From: Flavobacterium sediminilitoris
GTDB lineage: Bacteria > Bacteroidota > Bacteroidia > Flavobacteriales > Flavobacteriaceae
Assembly: GCF_023008245.1 (NCBI RefSeq)
Contig: NZ_CP090145.1
Span: forward strand, 1,488,001-1,552,000
Length of the DNA: 64,000 nucleotides
Reading direction: 5' to 3'
Shown piece by piece: positions 1 to 8,236 of this stretch; within the stretch, counting starts at the first letter, position 1; each line of letters begins with the position of its first letter. The notes below the pieces were generated by a model, which worked only from the letters and a program-made list of their open reading frames with translations, was not told where the DNA came from and ran no database searches. The translations under genes and the position numbers were made by a program.

Positions 1-550
1 CAACTCCTCCTATTCCTAATTTCATATTTAAATCTATTGCTTTTTTAGCTTGCTTGAAATCACCAGTAAAACAATGGAAAATACCAAATAAGTCATCGCT
101 TTTTTCACTCTCTAAAACTTCAAATACTTCATCAAATGCATCTCTACAATGAATATTGATAGCTAATTTGTGTTTTTTTGCTAATTGTATTTGATGTTTA
201 AAAACATATTGTTGTTCTTTTAGGAATGTTTTATCCCAGTATAAATCAATTCCAATTTCTCCTATTGCATAGAATTTTCTTGAAGCTAATTCTTTTTCTA
301 CATGAGCTAATTCTTCTAAATAATTTTCTTTAACATAAGTAGGGTGTAAGCCTATCATTAAAAATATATTTTCAGGATATTGTTGCTCTAAATCATACAT
401 TTTTTGGGTATAATTAGAATCAATTGAAGGAATAAAAAAACGAGAAACTCCAGCGTTAATAGCATTTTGAATACTTTCATTTCTGTCTTGATCAAATTCT
501 TCAGAATATAGATGTGTATGAGTATCTGTAAGCGTAATAGGATTGTTCAA
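1..550 (-). CDS. TatD family metal-dependent DNase (partial, 3' end cut by window edge)
   Basis: The reverse strand opens with a TDTHTHLYSEEFD block, the N-terminal metal-binding HxH motif of the TatD amidohydrolase-like nucleases. GLHPTYV, AIGEIGIDLYWD, NIHCRDAF and IFHCFTG follow in the usual family order. About 183 codons are visible; the family is normally about 255-260 residues, so roughly the last quarter lies outside the window. The family acts as Mg-dependent 3'-5' exonucleases or deoxyribonucleases in the cytoplasm. No ATG lies just before the motif. The most likely start is TTG at 548-550, giving an N-terminus reading MNNPITLTDTHTH; this choice is uncertain. A terminator at 602-627 separates it from the genes upstream, so it is probably transcribed from its own promoter. 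Confidence 0.9.
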   Translation of the reverse strand, partial: MNNPITLTDTHTHLYSEEFDQDRNESIQNAINAGVSRFFIPSIDSNYTQKMYDLEQQYPENIFLMIGLHPTYVKENYLEELAHVEKELASRKFYAIGEIGIDLYWDKTFLKEQQYVFKHQIQLAKKHKLAINIHCRDAFDEVFEVLESEKSDDLFGIFHCFTGDFKQAKKAIDLNMKLGIGGV

Positions 551-601
551 AATAAAAAATTTAGAGTGCAAATTTAAAATCTTTATTGGTATATAACCAA
601 A

Positions 602-627
602 AAAGCTACTGAATGTTCAGTAGCTTT
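602..627 (-). terminator. Intrinsic terminator of the sigma/TPR operon
   Basis: A perfect 12-bp inverted repeat (AAAGCTACTGAA at 602-613 and TTCAGTAGCTTT at 616-627) has a 2-nt spacer. Read on the minus strand it is followed by a run of Ts, so it should end transcription of the gene stopping at 649 before tatD. Confidence 0.8.
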
Positions 628-648
628 GGTTCCTTTTTCATTTATGTG

Positions 649-1380
649 TTATAATTCTTTCAAAATTCGTTGTGCTTTCTGATAATCTTCTGCACTTTCA
701 GGTAATAATTCTAAGTATTCCTTACATTTTGAATATTCTTTTTGTTTCAATTTGGATAGACCTAAATACCAAATAGCTTTTTCTTTGTATACCGATTTGC
801 CATTTTTTAATGTATTTAATATATTTTCAGCCTGGTCATATTGATTGATTTCTATTAATGAAATGGCATAATATAATTCTTCTTCTAGTCCTAAATTGTT
901 AGTTTGTTTTGTTTTTTTAAAATAAGAAACAGCTTCTTTGAAATTTTTTGCATTGAAGGCGTCTTGAGCTTGTTTTAAGCTTTCATTTACATCACTTCTT
1001 TCTGTGAAATATGCTTTTTGATGTTCATTATAATCAGTATATTTAGGATTAGAAGTTTGAATAAAAAACCAAATTGAAATGAATAGAAGTATTGTAGCAG
1101 CTATAGTAAACCATTTTTTATGTATTGAAATAACTTTTGGTTTGCTAGAAATTGTTTCATGAGAAGCATAATTCTTAGCAATTTCCTTTAAGTTTTCTTC
1201 AAACATTTTACCTTCTTGAGAATATTTAGTTTTTAAAAACTGAGTAGTCTCTTTGTATAATTCTAGTTTTTCCCTTAAATCATTATCATTTAGAAGTTGC
1301 TCTTCAAAAGCAGCTTTTTCTTCGAAAACCATTTTGTTTTGTAAATAATTTTCAAAAAGGATATATATATCTTCTTGCAT
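649..1380 (-). CDS. Single-pass membrane protein with periplasmic TPR repeats, probable anti-sigma factor
   Basis: This 243-residue protein has a charged cytoplasmic N-terminal part (about residues 1-88), one membrane segment (about 90-108, WFTIAATILLFISIWFFIQ) and a C-terminal part of TPR-like helices (about 125-243, with alternating A/Y/G positions such as AFNAKNFKEAVSYF and AIWYLGLSKLKQKEYSKC). That topology fits a transmembrane anti-sigma factor whose outer domain senses protein partners. The gene starts one base after the stop of the sigma-factor gene, so the two are cotranscribed and probably translationally coupled. No zinc anti-sigma HxxxCxxC motif is seen, so the anti-sigma role is inferred from position and topology only. 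A terminator follows at 602-627. Confidence 0.7.
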   Translation of the reverse strand: MQEDIYILFENYLQNKMVFEEKAAFEEQLLNDNDLREKLELYKETTQFLKTKYSQEGKMFEENLKEIAKNYASHETISSKPKVISIHKKWFTIAATILLFISIWFFIQTSNPKYTDYNEHQKAYFTERSDVNESLKQAQDAFNAKNFKEAVSYFKKTKQTNNLGLEEELYYAISLIEINQYDQAENILNTLKNGKSVYKEKAIWYLGLSKLKQKEYSKCKEYLELLPESAEDYQKAQRILKEL

Positions 1381-1381
1381 T

Positions 1382-1966
1382 CTATTGTTTCGTTAAGGAT
1401 TTATATTCTATAGATTCTCGAATCATTTCAGTTAGTTTTCCTGTACAAAGTGATTTTTTCTTTCTTGCATAAGCGTAAGAAACATTCAAAGTTGTTGCTA
1501 CTTCTTCCATCGTCTTTAATATAAAACTCAGTTTGAGTAATTCTTTACATTTTTCTCCTAATTGTAAAAACATTTTTTCAAACAACGCTTGTTTTTCATT
1601 AAATAGTTCTGTTTCGAATAGCATTTCTTGAAGTGATTCATCTTTAGATACATTATCATCTTGTAATGTTACCTCTTTATTTGAAGATTTTTTCAATTCA
1701 TTTAACCATTTTCTTTTACATAATAGGAAAAAATAAGCATCAAAAGGGCAAGTTATTTTTAAATTATTTTGTTTTGCCTGATTGTAAATTGTAATCAATA
1801 CTTCTTGAATAACATCTTGAGCTTCATCTTCACTTCCATTATTCATTTTTATATAATGAGTAACCTTTGGAGCAAATTTTTTATATATAGCATGAATAAT
1901 TTTAGTATTATTATTTAATAATCCATCTATATATAATTGATCTTGATGTGCATTTTTTTCTACCAT
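1382..1966 (-). CDS. ECF-type RNA polymerase sigma factor (sigma-70 family)
   Basis: With the start at the ATG at 1964-1966 the protein has 194 residues, the usual size for an ECF sigma factor. Region 2 lies near residues 20-70 (IHAIYKKFAPKVTHYIK, then DEAQDVIQEVLITIY). Region 4, with a helix-turn-helix, lies near 140-180 (KCKELLKLSFILKTMEEVATTLNVSYAYARKKKSLC). An in-frame ATG at 2083 would add 39 mostly hydrophobic residues and would place the start next to the divergent gene at 2089, so I reject it. It is followed after one base by the TPR membrane protein, the likely anti-sigma. The divergent lipoprotein/PKD/CHAT/retropepsin genes are the obvious candidate targets, but no promoter motif proves this. 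Confidence 0.85.
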   Translation of the reverse strand: MVEKNAHQDQLYIDGLLNNNTKIIHAIYKKFAPKVTHYIKMNNGSEDEAQDVIQEVLITIYNQAKQNNLKITCPFDAYFFLLCKRKWLNELKKSSNKEVTLQDDNVSKDESLQEMLFETELFNEKQALFEKMFLQLGEKCKELLKLSFILKTMEEVATTLNVSYAYARKKKSLCTGKLTEMIRESIEYKSLTKQ

Positions 1967-2037
1967 GAACAATTTATTTAAGTAGCTAAGATAAAAAGAT
2001 ATCAATAGAATTAGAAAATAAATAAAAGGAGTAGGGT

Positions 2038-2051
2038 AACATTTTAATGTT
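2038..2051. promoter_or_regulatory. Short inverted repeat between divergent sigma and lipoprotein genes
   Basis: AACATT-TT-AATGTT is a 6-bp inverted repeat with a 2-nt spacer lying 38 bases before the lipoprotein start, preceded by GGGT. It could be part of an operator or promoter for the sigma/CHAT locus. Such short AT-rich repeats also occur by chance. Confidence 0.25.
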
Positions 2052-2088
2052 TTGATTGATATATTAATAGAATTTAAAAACAAAAATT

Positions 2089-3117
2089 ATGAAAAAGTTA
2101 TTTTTTTTAAACAGAAAAGCGGAAAATAGATCGATTTTTTTTAAAGCCGCATTAATTATTGTATTATCAATGACAATTCTTACTAGCTGTGAAAAATCGG
2201 ATGATAATGACTGTGATGGACTTTGTGATTTACCTTCAGCAGCAGAATTTAACGCATTAAGAGAAGATGCATTAGAGAATATTACTCAAGAGTTCCAATT
2301 AAATACTGCGAATGGGATAACTACTTTTACTTCTGCTAATGGAGTTGAAATTGATATTAATCCTTCATGCTTAACATTGAATGGGAATGCTATTACAGGA
2401 ACAGCTGCTATTAAATACATAGAGGTTTTCGATGGAGGAACAATGTTGGTAACCAATAAAACAACAATGGGAATGATGCCAAATGGAGATATGGCAATGC
2501 TTATTTCTGGCGGAGAATTTTTTATTAATGCTACCCAAAACGGACAACAATTAGAGATTAACTGTAGTATGAATTTGAGAATCCCTGCAAGTTTAACTAC
2601 TGTTGAAAATGATATGATTCTATGGGATGGAACTATTGATGAAGATGGAAATTTAGACTGGAGAGAGCAGGAAGATCCTAATGGAAATCAAGGAGGTGTT
2701 TTCTTTGAACAAGATACGGCAGGAGGTACATACTATGCTTATTTTAATAACTTCGGTTGGACAAATGTTGACAAATTTTATAATTATACTGGTCCAAAAA
2801 CTGAAATTTTAGCAACTGTTCCTTCTGGATATAATTTTGAAAATAGTGCTGTTTATTTACATTATGATGGAGAAGGTAGTGCTTTAGCAAAATTAGATAC
2901 TTATAATGCATCTACAGGTCAATTTTCTGAACATTATGGTCAAATCCCAATTGGATTAGCTTGTCATGTCATTTTTGTGACTGAAGAAAGCGGACAATGG
3001 AGATATGCTATTAAATCTGTAACTATAACTGAAAATGCGGTCTATGATTTTACTCTTGCTGAAACAATTTTAGGTGATGAAACGCAATTAATTGCTGATA
3101 TAAATGCTTTACCATAA
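2089..3117 (+). CDS. Outer-membrane-type lipoprotein of unknown function
   Basis: This 342-residue protein has an N-terminal export signal ending in a lipobox (ILTSC, Cys34), followed by an acidic stretch (EKSDDNDCDGLCD) of the kind that sends Bacteroidota lipoproteins to the surface. The body resembles Bacteroidota beta-sandwich proteins: a segment at about residues 80-165 (SANGVEIDINPSCLTLNGNAI, then TGTAAIKYIEVFDGG) suggests a ZU5- or carboxypeptidase-regulatory-like fold. This is only a resemblance and I do not recognise the family. It is the first gene on the plus strand of the locus, divergent from the sigma factor. A strong terminator at 3137-3167 follows, so the PKD gene downstream is either read through or has its own promoter. 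Confidence 0.75.
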   Translation: MKKLFFLNRKAENRSIFFKAALIIVLSMTILTSCEKSDDNDCDGLCDLPSAAEFNALREDALENITQEFQLNTANGITTFTSANGVEIDINPSCLTLNGNAITGTAAIKYIEVFDGGTMLVTNKTTMGMMPNGDMAMLISGGEFFINATQNGQQLEINCSMNLRIPASLTTVENDMILWDGTIDEDGNLDWREQEDPNGNQGGVFFEQDTAGGTYYAYFNNFGWTNVDKFYNYTGPKTEILATVPSGYNFENSAVYLHYDGEGSALAKLDTYNASTGQFSEHYGQIPIGLACHVIFVTEESGQWRYAIKSVTITENAVYDFTLAETILGDETQLIADINALP

Positions 3118-3136
3118 TTTAGTTAAGTTTGTTTTT

Positions 3137-3167
3137 GAAAAAGTGATGAATAGCTCATCACTTTTTC
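3137..3167 (+). terminator. Intrinsic terminator after the lipoprotein gene
   Basis: A 13-bp perfect inverted repeat (GAAAAAGTGATGA at 3137-3149, TCATCACTTTTTC at 3155-3167) has a 5-nt loop and a T-rich tail. It lies between the lipoprotein stop and the PKD-protein start. It also argues against the earlier in-frame ATG at 3104 for the next gene. Confidence 0.8.
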
Positions 3168-3202
3168 TTATATTTAATTTAAATTCCAAAAATCTGATGA
3201 TT

Positions 3203-5212
3203 ATGTTTAAAAAAATAGCTACACTTATTGTTTTAATAACTTCTGGTGTGCTTTTTTCTCAAACTAAAGTTCAGGATACAGTTACTAGGAAAGCAACTAT
3301 ACTTCCAAGTCAGAACCAAAATACGTTTATTTTTAATTCGGAAACACCATCTTTAAATCAAATTGCAGGTGCTCCAAAAGCTTTTTATAGTTATTATTGG
3401 GAGTTTGGAGATGGAAGCTACAGTACTAAAAAAGAACCAAAGCATACTTATAAAAAACCAGGTGATTATGAAGTAAAATTATGGGTTACTAATAATTATG
3501 ATACAGGGAAAACACCTACCACTCGTCCGAAAAAAGTGAAAACAAATGAAACAGCAGATGTTTCGGACAATGAAATTCAAATTTTAAAAGATCCTATTGA
3601 ATTAAGGAGAAATAGGGAGCCACTACCTGATGAAGATTTTGTAATAACATTGAGTTATAAAAATGAAAAAGAATATGTAACTAATGGCACGATTTATTTT
3701 TATTACAACGAAAAAGAATTTAAAAATGATAATTTTGAGTTACTTGAAATTAGAAATTACAATGATGAAAATATTAGTGATTTAGGAAGTGATTTAGTTT
3801 ATAGTAACGATTATGACGATCAATTTTCTGCTTATGCTTCTTCTGAGAATAGAATGTACACTGCTGTTAAATTTCAAGATACAACAGAAAGAAAGAATCT
3901 TCCTTTGAGTATTGAGGAAGCAAAACAAGTCTTTAAAAAAGGAAAAAAAATAACATTTAAGAATTTAAACCCAAATGAGCAACGTAATATTTTCTTCAGT
4001 TTAAAAACAACACCAGAAATGATTAAAGACACAAGTGCTATTTTAAAAGTAAGAAGCATTTACGTTCCTGATGATAACTATGAAAATCACAGAGTAAAAG
4101 ATATGGAAATGGAGATTGTAACATCACATGATCCTAATAAAATGTCTACTAGTGGTTTATTTATAAATTATAGATTAGTTCGTTTTAAACGGATTAAATT
4201 TAAAACTCGTTTTCAAAATGATGGAGAAGGACCAGCAAGAACTATTCGTTTAGAAACAGATGTCCCTGATATGTTTGATAAATCAACTCTGCAAATAGAA
4301 AATATGTATCCAGAATGTCCAATTTGTCCAAAAAACGAAGAGGTAAGATATAGTTGTTTAGATACTATTATCAAACAAAAACAAATTATTTTTACTTTCA
4401 AAAACATATATTTACCTGGTACACAGCAAAAAAATGTAACAGAGAAAGATTCTACAAAGGGATTTGTAAAATATAGTTTGAAATTTGGAAAAGACTTCCA
4501 TAAACAAACCACTAAAAGTAGAACATCTATAATATTTGATAAAAACGAACCTATTATAACTAATTATTCCAGAACTCGATTTAATCCAGGAATTTCTATA
4601 GGAATAAAAGCGGGTTATAATTATTATCCAAGATTAAACAACTCTAGAAGTTATTTTACTGGAATTACAATTTCACCATTTAAATCGTATCGTTTTTATT
4701 GGCAAAGCGAGTTATATGCAAATAAGCATGACTTTGAAAGTGAGAGAACAACCTCTATTTCTAATGATCCAGAAGTTGTTGGACCATTTGATTTAAATAA
4801 TGGAACTGTTATTGACAATGCTTTTGTAGGTAGAGAAAACACTTCACAAAAATCACAAAAAATTATAGAAACTGTTCCTGTTTCTCTCCGATATAATATA
4901 AATAATTATATAGGAGTTGGTTTTGGACCACATATAACAACTATAATTTCATCTGAATTAGAAAGAATTAATACAATTCGTTATTATGAGGTTACCCAGA
5001 GTCCTTCTGGTTTTGTTCCTGGAAATGAATATGGAGAATTAACTCGAAGTAATTCTCAATTTATCAAAGAAAAAACAGAAGTGCAAACACAATTTTTTTT
5101 AGACACAACTTTTGGTTTTGCTAGAATTGGGCCTAGTGTAGGTATTAGATATTATAAAAATTTTAAAACTGATTTTGATTCTTGGCACTTTTATGCAATT
5201 TGGAAATTTTAA
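3203..5212 (+). CDS. Secreted PKD-domain protein with C-terminal beta-barrel-like region
   Basis: The start at 3203 gives 669 residues with a clean signal peptide (MFKKIATLIVLITSGVLFSQ). An ATG two codons earlier is also possible. A PKD domain at about residues 40-100 shows the hallmark WEFGDGSYSTKKEPKHTYKK followed by PGDYEVKLWV. The middle (about 120-450) resembles DUF11-like adhesin beta-sandwiches (NDGEGPARTIRLETDVPD). The C-terminal part, about residues 465-669, has alternating hydrophobic strands with Tyr/Phe-rich turns (GISIGIKAGYNYYPR, GPSVGIRYYKNF) and ends in F, like an outer-membrane barrel. The likely place is the outer membrane, with the PKD and middle domains binding other proteins or sugars. 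The following CHAT gene begins inside its last codons, a 20-nt overlap, so the two are coupled. Confidence 0.75.
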   Translation: MFKKIATLIVLITSGVLFSQTKVQDTVTRKATILPSQNQNTFIFNSETPSLNQIAGAPKAFYSYYWEFGDGSYSTKKEPKHTYKKPGDYEVKLWVTNNYDTGKTPTTRPKKVKTNETADVSDNEIQILKDPIELRRNREPLPDEDFVITLSYKNEKEYVTNGTIYFYYNEKEFKNDNFELLEIRNYNDENISDLGSDLVYSNDYDDQFSAYASSENRMYTAVKFQDTTERKNLPLSIEEAKQVFKKGKKITFKNLNPNEQRNIFFSLKTTPEMIKDTSAILKVRSIYVPDDNYENHRVKDMEMEIVTSHDPNKMSTSGLFINYRLVRFKRIKFKTRFQNDGEGPARTIRLETDVPDMFDKSTLQIENMYPECPICPKNEEVRYSCLDTIIKQKQIIFTFKNIYLPGTQQKNVTEKDSTKGFVKYSLKFGKDFHKQTTKSRTSIIFDKNEPIITNYSRTRFNPGISIGIKAGYNYYPRLNNSRSYFTGITISPFKSYRFYWQSELYANKHDFESERTTSISNDPEVVGPFDLNNGTVIDNAFVGRENTSQKSQKIIETVPVSLRYNINNYIGVGFGPHITTIISSELERINTIRYYEVTQSPSGFVPGNEYGELTRSNSQFIKEKTEVQTQFFLDTTFGFARIGPSVGIRYYKNFKTDFDSWHFYAIWKF

Positions 5213-7772
5213 TTTTTTCTGGTTTCTCTTCTTTTTTTCTATATTAGGGTTTTCCCAAAATTTAGAAGATCAAATATATGATGCAACCGATATTTTTATT
5301 GCTAAACCATCTGTTTCAGGCTTAGAAATATTAAGAAATAAAGAAAACCAATTTGTTTCTGAGGTTAATACAAAAGAAGAACAATTAGCACTAGTTATTT
5401 TAAGTTGTAATAAAGCATTTTATGAAAAGAAATTCAATCAAATCAATAATGCTATAAAATCGTATGAATTTGCTTGGAAAAACTACTCGGTTAATAATTT
5501 GGCAAACTATGATATTATTGAATATTGTTTAAAACCTTTAGCCCATTTATACACTATAACAGGAAATTATACTCTTGCAGAAAACACTATTAAAAGTTAC
5601 TTGTTTTTAGCAGAGAAAGAAGGGAATTCGTTTCAAAAAACAGCAGCAATTTTAAATTTATCTGTTGTATATCATAATACAGGAAATCACAAAATGGCTG
5701 CTTCTATTTTAGAGAAGGAGCTTCAGAATAAAAACATTTCTACAAAACAAAGAGCTGATTTAGAAAACAATTTAGCAGTTAATTATATTGCCTTAAAAAA
5801 ATATGATGATGCTTCAAGCTTATTAACACTTAATAAAGATGATTATCAATCAATAAAAAACAAAGCCTTTATTTCGTTGCAAAAAGGGAATTCAGTATTA
5901 GCAAGAAGCGAATTTGAAAAAGCAAAAAATCTGTTTTTTCAGAATGAAAATAATACAGCTCGTGATATTGCTAATTTTTATATTGATGAAGCTTCTCTTT
6001 TTTTAAAACTTAACAATAATGTATTAGCAAAACAAAGTTATACGAATGCTTTAAAAAGTTTATTACCGTTTTTAAAACAAAATATACTTCCTGAAAAAAG
6101 CAATATATATGGAGAAACAGCATTTATAAACATTTTTGATGGATTAGCATTTCTTGAAAAATCAACTACGAGGAAATTGGCATTTTATGATTTAAGTTTT
6201 CATGCTAGTAGTTTAATTAACGAAAACCTTGTTTCACAAGAATCACAAATTTTACAACAAGTTGAAGACCGAAAGCGTACAGAAAAATGTATTGATATAT
6301 TATGGAAAGAATATGAAAAAGAGAAATCAAGCTTGCTCTTAAAAATGGCATTCAAATATGCTGAAAATAGCAAAAATACTGTTTTAAAAGAAAGAAATAA
6401 TCAAAAAACATTACTTCAACGATTCCCTAATAATAAAGATTTAAAACTTCAAAATGTATTGCTTTCAAAGCAAGAATCTTTAATTAATGAATATGTAAGA
6501 TTACAAATTACACATGATAATCCAACGAAGATTGTAAAGCTAAATGATGATTTAACTACGTTAAGTATCGAATTAAAAGAGGTTAATGAGAGAATAAATA
6601 AAACGTTTAAAAAGAATGAGGATTTTTCTTTATCATTAGATACTTTAGAAGTAAAGCTAGAGAAGGATAAAGCGCAAATGTTATATTATTTTTGGGGTAA
6701 AGACTGTTTTTATTCATTTTATTTTAATCATAATAAAATTCATTGGGAGAGAATAGCTTTAGATAAAAAGAACATTGATATATTGCAAAAATTCATTCAT
6801 TACTTTGATGATTCAAATGCGATAAACAACGATGTTCTTGCATTTTCATCAACTGCATTTTCATTATTCAATCTTTTAAATCTAAAACAATTAGAACAAC
6901 ATAAAACACTTGTGATTATTCCTGATGGAATTTTACATTTTATTTCTTTTGATGCATTGGTTACACATAAATCTGAAACTACAACTTTTTCAAAAATCCC
7001 ATTTCTACTCTTCCAAAATAAAATGGCATATCAAACAAATGCTGCTTTTTATATTCAAAACAATACTTCAAAGAAAAACAATAAAATAGCAGGTTTCTTT
7101 CCTGTTTTTAAAAATACAAATGCCTTTTTAGAATATTCTATAGATGAAGCGAAAGTATTAGAAAAAAATAATGCAGTATTGTTTATGAATAAAAATGCAA
7201 ATAGAATGAACTTCAAAAAGAATACTACTCAATATTCCATTTTGCATTTATCGACACATGGTACAAGTGGTTCATTTACAACTCCTGCAACTTTGGTTTT
7301 CTATGATGATGTTATGCTTGTCAATGAATTATACGGACTTGAAAATTGTAATCCTGATTTAGTGATTTTAAGTGCTTGTGAAACAGGAGTAGGGAAGTTG
7401 CAAAAAGGAGAAGGTTCTATCAGTATTGCTAGAGCTTTTCAATATGCTGGTGCTAAAAATATCTTGTTTAGTCTTTGGAAAATTAATGATTATGCTACTG
7501 CTGAAATTATGACTAATTTTTACACGAACTATTTTAATAATCATTCCTTTTTTGAGTCTAATTATAATTCTAAAAAAGATTATCTTCAGAATGAATCCAT
7601 CTCTAATGCTAAAAAATCTCCTTATTATTGGAGTGCTTTTGTGTATTATGGTGTAATTGATACTCCTAAAACCTCATATTTATATTATTTACTATTAGGA
7701 TTAATTACCTGTATTGTGCTATTTTTGATTTATGGAAGATTTACAAGATTTCTTAAAAGGAAAGAAATATAA
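5193..7772 (+). CDS. TPR-CHAT domain protein (caspase-like), exported and membrane-anchored
   Basis: The ATG at 5193 gives 859 residues with a signal peptide (MQFGNFNFFWFLFFFSILGFSQ); a TTG six codons upstream is less likely. Residues about 25-450 are TPR-like helices (ALAHLYTITGNYTLAENTI-like repeats). The C-terminal CHAT domain holds the catalytic His in LHLSTHGT (codon at 7257) and the catalytic Cys in LSACETGVG (codon at 7377), then GSISIARAFQYAGAKNILFSLW. A last hydrophobic helix (YYLLLGLITCIVLFLIYG) with a basic tail suggests an inner-membrane anchor with the protease domain in the periplasm. CHAT proteins are caspase/separase relatives that cut partner proteins. The gene overlaps its neighbours on both sides (20 nt and 41 nt), a tight cassette with the PKD and retropepsin-like genes. 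Confidence 0.88.
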   Translation: MQFGNFNFFWFLFFFSILGFSQNLEDQIYDATDIFIAKPSVSGLEILRNKENQFVSEVNTKEEQLALVILSCNKAFYEKKFNQINNAIKSYEFAWKNYSVNNLANYDIIEYCLKPLAHLYTITGNYTLAENTIKSYLFLAEKEGNSFQKTAAILNLSVVYHNTGNHKMAASILEKELQNKNISTKQRADLENNLAVNYIALKKYDDASSLLTLNKDDYQSIKNKAFISLQKGNSVLARSEFEKAKNLFFQNENNTARDIANFYIDEASLFLKLNNNVLAKQSYTNALKSLLPFLKQNILPEKSNIYGETAFINIFDGLAFLEKSTTRKLAFYDLSFHASSLINENLVSQESQILQQVEDRKRTEKCIDILWKEYEKEKSSLLLKMAFKYAENSKNTVLKERNNQKTLLQRFPNNKDLKLQNVLLSKQESLINEYVRLQITHDNPTKIVKLNDDLTTLSIELKEVNERINKTFKKNEDFSLSLDTLEVKLEKDKAQMLYYFWGKDCFYSFYFNHNKIHWERIALDKKNIDILQKFIHYFDDSNAINNDVLAFSSTAFSLFNLLNLKQLEQHKTLVIIPDGILHFISFDALVTHKSETTTFSKIPFLLFQNKMAYQTNAAFYIQNNTSKKNNKIAGFFPVFKNTNAFLEYSIDEAKVLEKNNAVLFMNKNANRMNFKKNTTQYSILHLSTHGTSGSFTTPATLVFYDDVMLVNELYGLENCNPDLVILSACETGVGKLQKGEGSISIARAFQYAGAKNILFSLWKINDYATAEIMTNFYTNYFNNHSFFESNYNSKKDYLQNESISNAKKSPYYWSAFVYYGVIDTPKTSYLYYLLLGLITCIVLFLIYGRFTRFLKRKEI

Positions 7773-8169
7773 AAAAATTAAGTTTACTATTTTAAAAACA
7801 CAGCATTTATTAATTAAAGCCTCTATAAATACAGTAAAAGGCACTTTTATATTAGATACTGGTGCAAGTAATAGCTGTGTAGGACTAGAAGGAATTGAGA
7901 AATTCCAATTATTTGCAGAAAATTCTGAAACCAAAGCTGCTGGTGCTGGAGCTATTGGAATGGATACTCAATTATCTAAAAATAATAAATTACAGTTAAG
8001 TAGATGGAAAACTAGTGATTTTAATTTAATTATTTTTAATATGAGTCATGTTAATGAAGCTTTAAGACTATATAAAACAAAACCTGTAGATGGTATTATT
8101 GGTGCGGATATTTTATTAAATGGAAAAGCTATTATTGATTATAGTAATCATTATTTGTATTTGTTATAA
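7732..8169 (+). CDS. Retropepsin-like (clan AA) aspartic protease
   Basis: This 145-residue protein carries the retroviral-type aspartic protease signature FILDTGAS (Asp42-Thr-Gly) and, near the C-terminus, the matching hydrophobic-hydrophobic-Gly element (VDGIIGADILL). It is the size of one retropepsin monomer, which would have to dimerise. No signal peptide or membrane helix is seen, so it is probably cytoplasmic, on the opposite side of the membrane from the CHAT domain as predicted here. Its ATG lies 41 nt inside the CHAT gene in another frame, so translation is coupled. The substrate is unknown. A terminator at 8181-8204 ends the cassette. Confidence 0.85.
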   Translation: MEDLQDFLKGKKYKKIKFTILKTQHLLIKASINTVKGTFILDTGASNSCVGLEGIEKFQLFAENSETKAAGAGAIGMDTQLSKNNKLQLSRWKTSDFNLIIFNMSHVNEALRLYKTKPVDGIIGADILLNGKAIIDYSNHYLYLL

Positions 8170-8180
8170 TATAAAAAAAA

Positions 8181-8204
8181 CCGACAGATTTTTAAATCTG
8201 TCGG
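8181..8204. terminator. Bidirectional terminator between retropepsin gene and sucB
   Basis: An 11-bp perfect inverted repeat (CCGACAGATTT / AAATCTGTCGG, 2-nt spacer) is preceded on the plus strand by eight As. The T-run therefore lies on the minus-strand side, best suited to ending sucB, but it can also serve the convergent cassette. Confidence 0.75.
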
Positions 8205-8236
8205 GCAATATTGTAAATCTAAAAGACAACTTTATA

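Noticed and set aside
1967..2083. N-terminal extension of the sigma factor by 39 residues
   Set aside because: Hydrophobic, unlike sigma factors, and would start 6 bases from the divergent gene.
3104..3202. Earlier start for the PKD protein
   Set aside because: Would run through a strong terminator hairpin and hide the clean signal peptide.
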